From: Blastocatellia bacterium UBA7656
Lineage (GTDB): Bacteria > Acidobacteriota > Blastocatellia > UBA7656
NCBI GenBank assembly: GCA_002483445.1
Contig: DLHY01000008.1
Location: 1-10,386 of the forward strand
Length of the DNA stretch: 10,386 bases
Direction of reading: 5' to 3'
Shown here piece after piece: positions 1 to 5,629 of the stretch (position 1 is its first letter; the number at the start of each line of letters is the position of its first letter). The notes beneath the pieces were generated by a model. The model was not told the DNA's origin, made no database searches, and was given only the letters and a program-made list of their open reading frames with translations. Both the position numbers and the translations under genes were made by a program.

Positions 1-120
1 GGTCAGGGGTCGGGGGTCGGTTCGCGCGCGCAAAGCATAATAAGCCATCGAAGCAGCGCCATTGCGAAAAAGAGCAGAAGCAGAAAATCACTGACCCCTG
101 ACCCCCGACCCCTGACCCCT
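1..120. repeat. Inverted block of heptad repeats inside the hydantoinase frame
   Basis: Bases 1-20 are 7-nt units of the form GGTCRGG, and bases 91-120 are four units of CTGACCC/CCGACCC plus two bases. Bases 1-18 are a perfect reverse complement of 100-117, leaving an 81-nt spacer that I do not recognise. The left edge may run beyond the window. Four nucleotides after the right arm, codons matching the hydantoinase A family resume. The block is an intergenic-type repeat found at an in-gene position. It could be a MITE-like insertion or the scar of repeat-mediated rearrangement. Confidence 0.75.
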
Positions 121-1437
121 GCTCTGCGCGTTATGCAATCGAACGGCGGATCAGTGTCGGCGGCGACTGCGGCTCAGGAGCCGGTGCGCGCGATTCTTTC
201 AGGTCCGGCGGGCGGAGTCGTCGGCGCGCTGAGGGTCTGCTCGCTCGCTGGCATTCGCGACATCATCACGTTCGATATGGGCGGCACATCGACTGACGTT
301 GCGCTGTGCCGCAATGAGGCGCGCGCCACGAATGAGGCTCTGGTGGCCGGTTTGCCGGTGGCTGTTCCCGTCATCGATATTCACACCGTAGGGGCGGGCG
401 GAGGATCGATTGCGCGAGTCGATGCGGCAGGAGCTCTGAGAGTCGGCCCTCAGTCGGCGGGCGCTGATCCCGGCCCCGCCTGCTATGGCCGCGGAGAAGA
501 AGTCACTGTCACAGATGCCAATCTCGCGCTCGGTCGCTTCGGAGGCATAAGCCTTCTCGGCGGCGAGATGCAGCTCGACGCAAAGAGAGCGAAATTTTAT
601 CTATCGAAACTTGCCGCTGACATGTCCCTGTTCGCTCGGAAGTCAGTGAGCGCAGAGCAGGCCGCGATTGGAGTCCTTAGAGTTGCGAATACGAATATGG
701 AGCGGGCGCTTCGCGTGGTTTCAGTCGAGCGAGGGCAGGACCCGCGTTTGTTTACGCTCGTGAGCTTCGGCGGGGCGGGCGGATTGCACGTGTGCGAGCT
801 TGCTGCGGCTCTGCGCATCCCGCGAGTCTTCGTTCCGCGCTCGCCCGGCACGCTTTCGGCTCTGGGAGTGCTTTTGGGCGATGTGGTCAAAGATTATTCG
901 CGCACGGTGATGATGAAGCTGTCAGGTTTGAATGAACGTGTGATAGAACGCGCCTTCGCAGAACTTGAGCGCGAGGCCATTCGCGACCTGCTTCATGAAG
1001 GATTCGGCAAAGAGCGCGTGCGGCTCATTCGCTTGGTCGCTATGCGATATGCAGGCCAGTCGTTCGAGATCGATGTGAAGTGGAGCAAAAAATTCGAATC
1101 GGTTTTTCACGCCGCACATAGCCAGCGATACGGCTACGCCGACCGTTCGCGCCCGACTGAAATCGTCTCGCTTCGAGTGAGAGCTTCCGGGATCACTGAA
1201 AAGCCCCGATTGCGACGAGCATATTCCGCGCGAAATCGCGAAGCGAAACCTTCTCACACCGCAGCCGTTTATTTCAGCGAAAAGCCGGCGCGCACGCCCA
1301 TTTATCAGCGCGATGACATCCCGGCGGGCGCGAAACTGCGCGGCCCTGCAATCATCGCCGAATACAGTTCAACTACGCTTGTGCCTGCGGGCCGCAGCCT
1401 GGAAGTCGATGAATGGTTGAATCTGATCATCGCGTGA
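1..1437 (+). CDS. hyuA: Hydantoinase A / 5-oxoprolinase family protein, C-terminal part, 5' end outside window
   Basis: Family members are ATP-dependent ring-opening enzymes acting on hydantoins, 5-oxoproline or related amides, or acetone carboxylase-like subunits; the true substrate cannot be read from sequence. Homology starts at codons 124-138 (LRVMQSNGG), normally roughly residue 280 of a protein of about 700 residues. Counting from Met133, I see SGPAGGVVGA (23-32), the phosphate-binding DMGGTSTDVALC (48-59), HTVGAGGGSIARVD (84-97), GADPGPACYGRG (110-121) and SFGGAGGLH (211-219), then a complete C-terminal domain ending STTLVPAGRSLEVDE. The N-terminal domain is absent from the window. The frame is open from base 1, but the part before codon 124 encodes a low-complexity basic/Pro-rich peptide from a repeat block, so the gene is either interrupted in frame or broken. 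ATG133 has no Shine-Dalgarno and is an internal family Met, not a real start. A partner hyuB is not seen downstream. The family call is sure; integrity is doubtful. Confidence 0.85.
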   Translation, partial: GQGSGVGSRAQSIISHRSSAIAKKSRSRKSLTPDPRPLTPALRVMQSNGGSVSAATAAQEPVRAILSGPAGGVVGALRVCSLAGIRDIITFDMGGTSTDVALCRNEARATNEALVAGLPVAVPVIDIHTVGAGGGSIARVDAAGALRVGPQSAGADPGPACYGRGEEVTVTDANLALGRFGGISLLGGEMQLDAKRAKFYLSKLAADMSLFARKSVSAEQAAIGVLRVANTNMERALRVVSVERGQDPRLFTLVSFGGAGGLHVCELAAALRIPRVFVPRSPGTLSALGVLLGDVVKDYSRTVMMKLSGLNERVIERAFAELEREAIRDLLHEGFGKERVRLIRLVAMRYAGQSFEIDVKWSKKFESVFHAAHSQRYGYADRSRPTEIVSLRVRASGITEKPRLRRAYSARNREAKPSHTAAVYFSEKPARTPIYQRDDIPAGAKLRGPAIIAEYSSTTLVPAGRSLEVDEWLNLIIA

Positions 1438-1495
1438 TTCGCGCGTTCGATGCAGCCTGTCTTTTCTGCATACGAGGCTCCGCGAATTTGAAACG

Positions 1496-1544
1496 CCGCG
1501 CGGTCGCTCCGTTCATTCTCGGCAACTATAGAGCGACCGCGCGG
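1496..1544. terminator. Strong hairpin between convergent hyuA and VOC gene
   Basis: A perfect 14-bp GC-rich inverted repeat (1496-1509 with 1531-1544) encloses a 21-nt loop, about 60 nt after the hyuA stop and 34 nt past the end of the opposing VOC gene. Position between convergent genes suggests a bidirectional transcription end point. There is no good T-tract on either side, so it may instead be a REP-like palindrome. The G-rich stretch 1550-1566 lies between it and the VOC stop codon. Confidence 0.45.
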
Positions 1545-1578
1545 GCTAACGGGGGGCTACTGGGGGATAAACAATTTT

Positions 1579-2052
1579 CTAATCGCCCGCCTGACTCATC
1601 GCCGCCTGACCCGCTGTGATAATTTCCTCTTCGGTCAGGTCTTTGACGTGAGTCGCAACAGACCAGTCATGGCCGAACGGGTCGGCGAGTTTGCCGTAGC
1701 GGTCGCCCCAGAACTGGTCTTCGACAGGCATTCGAACAGTCGCGCCCGCTTCGACAGCGCGATTGAAAAATTCATCGACGTTTTCGACGTAGAGGTGCAA
1801 CGTGACGGGACTGCCTCCGAGCGCGACGGGCGAGCGCGCTATGCCTTCGAACTCGTCGCAGAGGTAGAACATCGAATTGCCGACTTTCAGTTCGGCGTGC
1901 ATGATCTTGCCCGCGGCGTCGGCCATGTGGCAGCCAATCACTTCGGCTCCGAAAGCCTGTTTGTAAAACTCGATTGCGCGACCGCCATCGTTTACTACGA
2001 GGTGCGGGGTTATCGTGTGATGTCCTTCAGGGATAGGGTTGACTTTGCTCAT
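1579..2052 (-). CDS. VOC (glyoxalase/PhnB-like) family protein
   Basis: 157 residues, the usual length of a PhnB-like vicinal-oxygen-chelate protein with two beta-alpha-beta-beta-beta modules. Visible marks are the N-terminal module TPHLVVNDGGRAIEFYKQAF (15-34), the GKIMHAELKVG strand with candidate metal ligands His52 and Glu54, the second-module strand LHLYVENVDEFF (85-96), and the typical WGDRYGKLADPFGHDW (115-130). VOC proteins bind a divalent metal or small ligand and include glyoxalases, dioxygenases and resistance proteins; the substrate here is unknown. The start at 2052 is chosen because AAAGGAG lies 9 nt upstream; the frame extends upstream to 2109, but that overlaps the previous gene and lacks a ribosome site. 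It is the last gene of the minus-strand cluster, 41 nt after the preceding VOC gene, to which it is only distantly similar. Confidence 0.9.
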   Translation of the reverse strand: MSKVNPIPEGHHTITPHLVVNDGGRAIEFYKQAFGAEVIGCHMADAAGKIMHAELKVGNSMFYLCDEFEGIARSPVALGGSPVTLHLYVENVDEFFNRAVEAGATVRMPVEDQFWGDRYGKLADPFGHDWSVATHVKDLTEEEIITAGQAAMSQAGD

Positions 2053-2093
2053 TATGCTTTTTCTCCTTTTGATTGATCGAAATTCAAATCCTG

Positions 2094-2504
2094 CTAACTG
2101 CCTTCGCACGTCGGTTCTATCAGCGGTTGATACAACTCTATGCGATTGCCTTCCGGGTCGGCGATCCAGGCGAAAAGGCCATAATCATAATCCTCTCGCT
2201 TCTCAATTGCGACGCCCTGGCTTTGCAACTGAGCCAGAAATTTTTCGAGATCGTCGACTCGATAGTTGACCATGAATTCGCGCCGCTGGGCAGGCAAAAC
2301 GGTCTTCGAATCCATGATCGAAAACACTGTGTGAGTCCTTTTACTCAGGTCGTTTGCGTCGTAGTAGCAGAACTCCAGCCCAAAACATTTTTCAGGTGTG
2401 TAACACTGAAACTTCAAACCGAAGTGCAGCGCATACCAGTCCGCAAGCGCCTTCGCGTCGTTCGCGTATATAAAAACTCCGCCTATGCCTTTTACTTTTT
2501 CCAT
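2094..2504 (-). CDS. VOC family protein (glyoxalase-like)
   Basis: 136 residues, a standard single-chain VOC protein. The first module GGVFIYANDAKALADWYALH (8-27) and second module FMVNYRVDDLEKFLAQLQSQ (77-96) are clear. The closing strand DPEGNRIELYQP (116-127) carries Glu123, at the usual C-terminal metal-ligand position. The first-strand position where many VOC enzymes have His is Val/Phe here, so the protein may bind ligand without the classic metal set; this is a reading by eye. The start codon sits 4 nt after the stop of the upstream SRPBCC gene, and its Shine-Dalgarno (GAGGTGAGAGG) lies in that gene's end, so the two are almost certainly translated from one mRNA. It differs strongly from both other VOC proteins in the window, so it is not a recent duplicate. 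Function unknown. Confidence 0.9.
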   Translation of the reverse strand: MEKVKGIGGVFIYANDAKALADWYALHFGLKFQCYTPEKCFGLEFCYYDANDLSKRTHTVFSIMDSKTVLPAQRREFMVNYRVDDLEKFLAQLQSQGVAIEKREDYDYGLFAWIADPEGNRIELYQPLIEPTCEGS

Positions 2505-2508
2505 CCTC

Positions 2509-2976
2509 TCACCTCTGCCCCATTGCTCGCGAAAGCGGTTGCGACTCCGCGAGTTCTTTCAGCTTTTTCATCTGACGGTCGAGTAATCTCCTTGTGAATC
2601 CGCTGAAGAGGTTGCCCAGAAGTCGAACGAACCATGTTGCTTTGATGGTCTCAACCGAATAATCCAGTCGCGTTCCCGTTGGGGTGGGTCTTAGTCGATA
2701 ATCGACTCTCATCGTGAACTGACGATTACCGATATCGATGGCGAGGCGCGCGGGTTTTTCATAAGCGATGACTTCCCCATCGTACTCGCCCACTCGACCG
2801 CCTTCGCGAATTTTCTGAACGAACTTAGTGCCGAGCGGATTTTGGGCGTCACGTCCCGACGGGTAAATGGTTTCCTCAAGCCCTTCCATCCACAGCTTGA
2901 GCTTTTCGTCATCGTCAAGCTGTTCGAAGACCGTCCCTATAGGGGCTTCGATATCGAGTTGATAAGTGATTCGCAT
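2509..2976 (-). CDS. SRPBCC (START/Bet v1-like) family protein
   Basis: 155 residues. The pattern is that of the SRPBCC helix-grip fold with a hydrophobic ligand cavity: N-terminal strand ITYQLDIEAPIGTVFEQLDD (3-22), a Trp in LKLWMEGL (26-33), central strands with LGTKFVQKI, AIDIGNRQFTMRVDYRL and GTRLDYSVE, and a long C-terminal amphipathic helix (FTRRLLDRQMKKLKELAE). Such proteins bind lipids, polyketides or aromatic ligands, or act as cyclases; the ligand cannot be told. ATG2976 is chosen over the longer frame to 3051 because GGGGAGGAG lies just upstream and the extra residues come from a palindromic intergenic repeat. It is followed after 4 nt by a VOC gene. No signal peptide, so cytoplasmic. 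Confidence 0.85.
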   Translation of the reverse strand: MRITYQLDIEAPIGTVFEQLDDDEKLKLWMEGLEETIYPSGRDAQNPLGTKFVQKIREGGRVGEYDGEVIAYEKPARLAIDIGNRQFTMRVDYRLRPTPTGTRLDYSVETIKATWFVRLLGNLFSGFTRRLLDRQMKKLKELAESQPLSRAMGQR

Positions 2977-2998
2977 CTCTCCTCCCCTGAGAATCGTG

Positions 2999-3067
2999 GC
3001 GCAAGCTGTTAGCTTGCGTGGCTCCAAACCTCGTACTTTCAAAGAGCGCAATCCGTCAGATTGCGCT
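2999..3067. repeat. Two palindromic elements between the SRPBCC genes
   Basis: The first element (3000-3018) is CGCAAGCT / AGCTTGCG around a 3-nt centre GTT. The second (3045-3067) is AGCGCAATC / GATTGCGCT with a 5-nt centre, followed by AC. Both have GCGCAA-type outer arms and Pu/Py-rich inner arms, giving a REP-doublet layout. They lie in the only large gap (99 nt) of the otherwise tight seven-gene cluster. They may stabilise or process the mRNA; no T-tract follows either on the minus strand, so they are not classical terminators. Confidence 0.75.
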
Positions 3068-3075
3068 ACGGCTCT

Positions 3076-3558
3076 TCATAGAGCGGCGGCTTTACCTGCA
3101 AGAAACTGATGGATGTTTTCAAAAGTTTTTTGCCATCCCATTTCGCAAGCCGCATAAAACTCGTCCGCTGACGAGTCGGCAGGAAATCCGTCCTGAACGA
3201 CACGAAGCAGCGAACCGTTGGGCCTTCGTTCGATGATGAAATCAATCGTCGTCTCGCCGCCAAACGAAGGGCGATCCGAGCGGGCGTAGTATTTGACATT
3301 CGCCAGCAGAAGTCTTCGAGGCGAATCCAATACCCGGATTAGGGCGGCGGTGGCGTAATCGGGATCGTCTTCGTCCTCGCCCCACGCTGCCGCCCACACG
3401 CCTCCCTCTTCGGCTATGACTATAGCTCGCGAAGCCCGCCACCAGGCGCGAATCGCTGTAGGCGTGCGCAATATCTCAAACGCTCGCTCAGGGCTGACCG
3501 GCAGTTCGATCTGATGAATGTGCTTTCGAGTGATCGCCACGTCTTCTTCAAAGCTCAT
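3076..3558 (-). CDS. AHSA1-like SRPBCC domain protein
   Basis: 160 residues. The family name comes from the Hsp90 activator Aha1, but most bacterial members are small ligand-binding proteins of unknown role, often beside VOC or DUF1579-like genes. Diagnostic features are the opening strand HQIELPVSPERAFEILRTPT (15-34), the Trp pair IRAWW (36-40) that starts the second helix, the central strands around GGETTIDFIIE and LLRVVQDGF, and the C-terminal helix EMGWQKTFENIHQFL (139-153). ATG3558 has a ribosome site (GAGGTAAG) and follows the DUF1963 stop by 12 nt, which supports cotranscription. No signal peptide. It differs from the neighbouring SRPBCC protein, so two divergent members of the fold sit in one cluster. 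Confidence 0.9.
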   Translation of the reverse strand: MSFEEDVAITRKHIHQIELPVSPERAFEILRTPTAIRAWWRASRAIVIAEEGGVWAAAWGEDEDDPDYATAALIRVLDSPRRLLLANVKYYARSDRPSFGGETTIDFIIERRPNGSLLRVVQDGFPADSSADEFYAACEMGWQKTFENIHQFLAGKAAAL

Positions 3559-3570
3559 GCCCTTACCTCT

Positions 3571-4437
3571 TCACGTGCATTGCAGTATCATCCAGACTTC
3601 ATCGAACCGACGATGTTCGAGCGACTGTTTGCGAATCCAGAAATAGATGCAGCCCATATCTCCCCACATCATTCCTGCGTCATCATCCGAATCGACCTGA
3701 AGCAACAGCATCCAGTCATCAGCGCCTTCTTCAAGTTCTTGGCCCCTGGGATCCGAGTACCCTTCCGGTGTGCCGCAATAGATTCCGTTCGAGACCAGTT
3801 GACACTCCAGTTGCATCTCGCCCTGTATCTGGTATGGATGGCCGAACATCTGATGGCGCGGGCCTTTCGTCATCTCTTCACTATCTTCGAAGAAAGCAAA
3901 GTGCGCGTTTTTCTCCTCGTCGCTGAGTTCGAGTTGATCCATACAACCCGCGTCGGGCGGAGGCAATGAAGTCTCCTGCTTGAAACTCAATCTGCCAGCT
4001 TCGAATTGCCCGTGAGCCGGAAGCGAGTCGGGAAACCTGACGCGAATCAAAGAAGCGAAGTCTTGGTCAAAGTAAAAAACTTTCCAGCTTCCGGCATCTT
4101 TCGGATCGAATCCCCAGGTGCGCTGCTCCGCGTCATAAAAAAAAGAGAGCAGCCCTGCGCGAGGAAGTTCAGACAATGAGATAAAAGGAGCCAGATCGCT
4201 GAGATTGATCTGAGCGATGAAGGACAGAGGCATCCCCTGCCACTCAGGCCAGTTCAAACTGACAGGAAGATCAGGACGCCCTCCAATTTTTGAAGTCCCC
4301 GGCGCAAGCTCATCCTCGCTGACCGCTTCTCTGATCAGCCTTACCAAAGGCAGGGAGAGCGATTCGATCTCTTCCGCGACTCTGCCCAGACCGGCTTTGA
4401 TGAGTTGTTCGTTTATGCTCTGGGCCATCGCTCTCAT
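3571..4437 (-). CDS. DUF1963 (YwqG-like) family protein
   Basis: 288 residues, near the family's usual length. DUF1963 proteins, such as Bacillus YwqG, have no established biochemical role. Family hallmarks are GGRPDLPVSLNWPEW (52-66), LSFIAQINLSDLAPF (71-85), LPRAGLLSFFYD (91-102) and the C-terminal signature WMLLLQVDSDDDAGMMWGD then CIYFWIRKQ and VWMILQC. ATG4437 overlaps the stop of the upstream VOC gene as ATGA, has no Shine-Dalgarno of its own, and is therefore probably made by translational coupling. ATG4428 is an alternative start with only a weak GAGAG upstream. It is acidic in its C-terminal half (EELEEGADDW, DSDDD). Soluble, cytoplasmic. It is the only gene of the cluster without a strong ribosome site. 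Confidence 0.9.
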   Translation of the reverse strand: MRAMAQSINEQLIKAGLGRVAEEIESLSLPLVRLIREAVSEDELAPGTSKIGGRPDLPVSLNWPEWQGMPLSFIAQINLSDLAPFISLSELPRAGLLSFFYDAEQRTWGFDPKDAGSWKVFYFDQDFASLIRVRFPDSLPAHGQFEAGRLSFKQETSLPPPDAGCMDQLELSDEEKNAHFAFFEDSEEMTKGPRHQMFGHPYQIQGEMQLECQLVSNGIYCGTPEGYSDPRGQELEEGADDWMLLLQVDSDDDAGMMWGDMGCIYFWIRKQSLEHRRFDEVWMILQCT

Positions 4438-4799
4438 TTGGCTGAAGCATCCGCCTGATGCAGCCCGAAGACGCTCTCTTCGGTGTCCTGGCAGTAGACC
4501 AGCCAGCCCACGCCGGGTATGGCCATCTTTTCGACGACGACCTTTCCGCCGTTTGCGATGACTTTGCCCACATACACATCGAGGTCATCTACGTCTATCG
4601 TATTGACGTGACCGACCTGGCCTTGCCGTTTGAAGAGACCGCCGTTGATGCCCGGTTTTCCATCCTCGCCTGTCTTGACGAGCCAGTATTCCTGCGGCCC
4701 GTCCCATTTTTGAATCTCCCAGTCGAAGACATCCGAATAAAACTTCGCCGCGCGCTCAGTATCGTCCGCGCTTATTTCGAAATGAACTACTCGTGGCAT
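4434..4799 (-). CDS. VOC family protein (CFP32/Cfp30B-like)
   Basis: 121 residues. It resembles the single-repeat VOC proteins related to mycobacterial Cfp30B/CFP32. Opening strand VVHFEISADDTERAAKFYSD (4-23) has His6 at the usual metal-ligand position; the EYWLVKTGEDGKPGINGGLF stretch and GHVNTIDVDDLDVYVGKVI (63-81) are typical, as is the closing FGLHQAD (111-117), where relatives usually have FGLWQ. The substrate is unknown; family members have been linked to glyoxalase-like or stress functions, which I cannot confirm here. ATG4799 is preceded by GGGAGGA, an excellent ribosome site. The gene follows the DUF1579 gene by 22 nt and overlaps DUF1963 by 4 nt, so it belongs to the same transcript. 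Confidence 0.92.
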   Translation of the reverse strand: MPRVVHFEISADDTERAAKFYSDVFDWEIQKWDGPQEYWLVKTGEDGKPGINGGLFKRQGQVGHVNTIDVDDLDVYVGKVIANGGKVVVEKMAIPGVGWLVYCQDTEESVFGLHQADASAK

Positions 4800-4821
4800 G
4801 ATTTTTTCCTCCCTGCTCTGA

Positions 4822-5388
4822 TTACTGACGGGTTGCTTTGAGGGTGAGAACCAGCATCATCTGATTGGCTTCACCCATGTAAATTTTGCTTGTGTATGAG
4901 GTGGGTGTGATGTCCGTGTAGACCTGCTTGAACTGATATTTCTGCCCCATCATTTTCTGCTCGCCTGTCAGGATGAGATCATTGCCTTCCCATCGGCCAG
5001 TGGTGATGAAAGCGCCTGCCTGAAAATTGTCGAACCAGTATGACTTGTAAATCTTCTCTTCGCCATCCCAGGTAGCAATGCTCTTGCCAATGAACTGACC
5101 AAGCGGCCCTGTTCCGTTGTAGTCAGTCTCAACCGAAAGTCCGCCCGGCCCTTTCCAGGCTTTGATCGTTGCTTTTCCTGCGCCCCCTGGAAATCCCGGC
5201 GTTGATTCGTGCTTTTCAATAACCTTCCAGTCCCCGACCTGAAAATAGAGTTTCTGCATTTCAGCCCCTGGAACAGGCTTGGTATAGGGCATCTCGCCCT
5301 GCGCTTTTTCCTGTGCCATCGCTGCAACAAGTGAACAGAAGACAGCCGTCAAGACCGCTATGATTGAAAATCGACGCGCGCTCGCCAT
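4822..5388 (-). CDS. Exported DUF1579 family protein
   Basis: 188 residues. The N-terminus has a Sec signal peptide: ARR, a hydrophobic core (7-23), and a probable cleavage after VAAMA (25/26). There is no lipobox, so it should be soluble in the periplasm or secreted. The mature part matches DUF1579, a beta-rich, lipocalin-like domain of unknown role: LYFQVGDWKVIEKHE (47-61), a middle strand pair around GGLSVETDYNGTGPLGQFIG, then IATWDGEEKIYKSYWFDN and the paired strands GRWEGNDLILTGEQ. It is the first gene of the minus-strand cluster, with promoter 5455-5483, a leader of about 60 nt and the ribosome site AAAGGGGA. It is the only exported product in the cluster, which suggests that either the cluster spans two compartments or the genes are only loosely related. 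Confidence 0.9.
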   Translation of the reverse strand: MASARRFSIIAVLTAVFCSLVAAMAQEKAQGEMPYTKPVPGAEMQKLYFQVGDWKVIEKHESTPGFPGGAGKATIKAWKGPGGLSVETDYNGTGPLGQFIGKSIATWDGEEKIYKSYWFDNFQAGAFITTGRWEGNDLILTGEQKMMGQKYQFKQVYTDITPTSYTSKIYMGEANQMMLVLTLKATRQ

Positions 5389-5454
5389 AATGGTTTCCCC
5401 TTTCTTTTCTTCGGTTTGTCAGACTTCGCTCCTGCCGCGTTTCAGATGCGCAAC

Positions 5455-5483
5455 ATCGTACTACAAACAGTTTTCTGTTTCAA
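5455..5483 (-). promoter_or_regulatory. Sigma70-type promoter of the DUF1579-VOC-SRPBCC cluster
   Basis: On the minus strand there is TTGAAA (5483-5478), a 17-nt spacer, and TACGAT (5460-5455), predicting a start near 5448 and a 60-nt leader before the DUF1579 ATG. The spacer holds a perfect palindrome AAACAG-TTTT-CTGTTT (5465-5480), which overlaps the -35 and so could be a repressor site. It is also similar in wording to the AAAACAG/TTTTCAG heptads near 10030, so it may be a repeat remnant. Confidence 0.55.
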
Positions 5484-5593
5484 GCATAAAATGCGGTTCC
5501 ACTTGTAAAAAATTTATTAACGATGGACGGAGGCTTTTTGCGTGGCAGTTTGTTAGTTCACGTTACGAGGTTTTCCCATTTGAGAGACCTGCT

Positions 5594-5622
5594 TTGACAC
5601 TTGTGTGAGTGTGGCCTATCAT
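5594..5622 (+). promoter_or_regulatory. Near-consensus promoter giving a leaderless nnr transcript
   Basis: TTGACA (5594-5599), exactly 17 nt of spacer, and TATCAT (5617-5622) match the sigma70 consensus closely. Transcription would start at about 5629, and the ATG of nnr is at 5630-5632. No Shine-Dalgarno precedes that ATG. Together these point to a leaderless or nearly leaderless mRNA. Confidence 0.65.
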
Positions 5623-5629
5623 CGCCGAT

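Larger units (their letters stand above)
5389..5629. other. Divergent intergenic region with two promoters
   Basis: This 241-nt gap separates the minus-strand VOC/SRPBCC cluster from nnr. It is more AT-rich than its surroundings (especially 5461-5523) and contains one promoter candidate for each side. I find no conserved small ORF in it: the frame 5360-5608 is open but has no ribosome site and overlaps the DUF1579 start. The stretch 5484-5590 shows nothing I can name apart from an A/T-rich patch at 5504-5520, which could act as an UP element or a protein site. Confidence 0.6.

Noticed and set aside
3..62. Minus-strand 19-codon frame with a hydrophobic run (MALLRWLIMLCARE) in the repeat spacer
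   Set aside because: Too short, no ribosome site, and it ends inside the heptad arm. The Leu-rich run extends upstream but looks like a by-product of CTGCTTCTG wording.
91..120. CRISPR-like array
   Set aside because: The units are 7 nt and contiguous, with no spacers of uniform length and no cas gene.
1413..1619. Small plus-strand frame after hyuA
   Set aside because: It overlaps the hyuA end, runs through a hairpin and the antisense end of the VOC gene, and has no motif.
1648..2597. Two long plus-strand frames (1648-2076 and 2073-2597) opposite the VOC genes
   Set aside because: Both run antisense through well-supported VOC genes with good ribosome sites, and their translations show no family motifs.
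2977..3051. N-terminal extension of the SRPBCC protein to 3051
   Set aside because: The added residues come from the palindrome at 3000-3018 and its flank; ATG2976 has an excellent ribosome site.
5609..5629. GTG5609 as start of nnr
   Set aside because: It lies inside the spacer of a near-consensus promoter, has no ribosome site, and the family homology begins at ATG5630.
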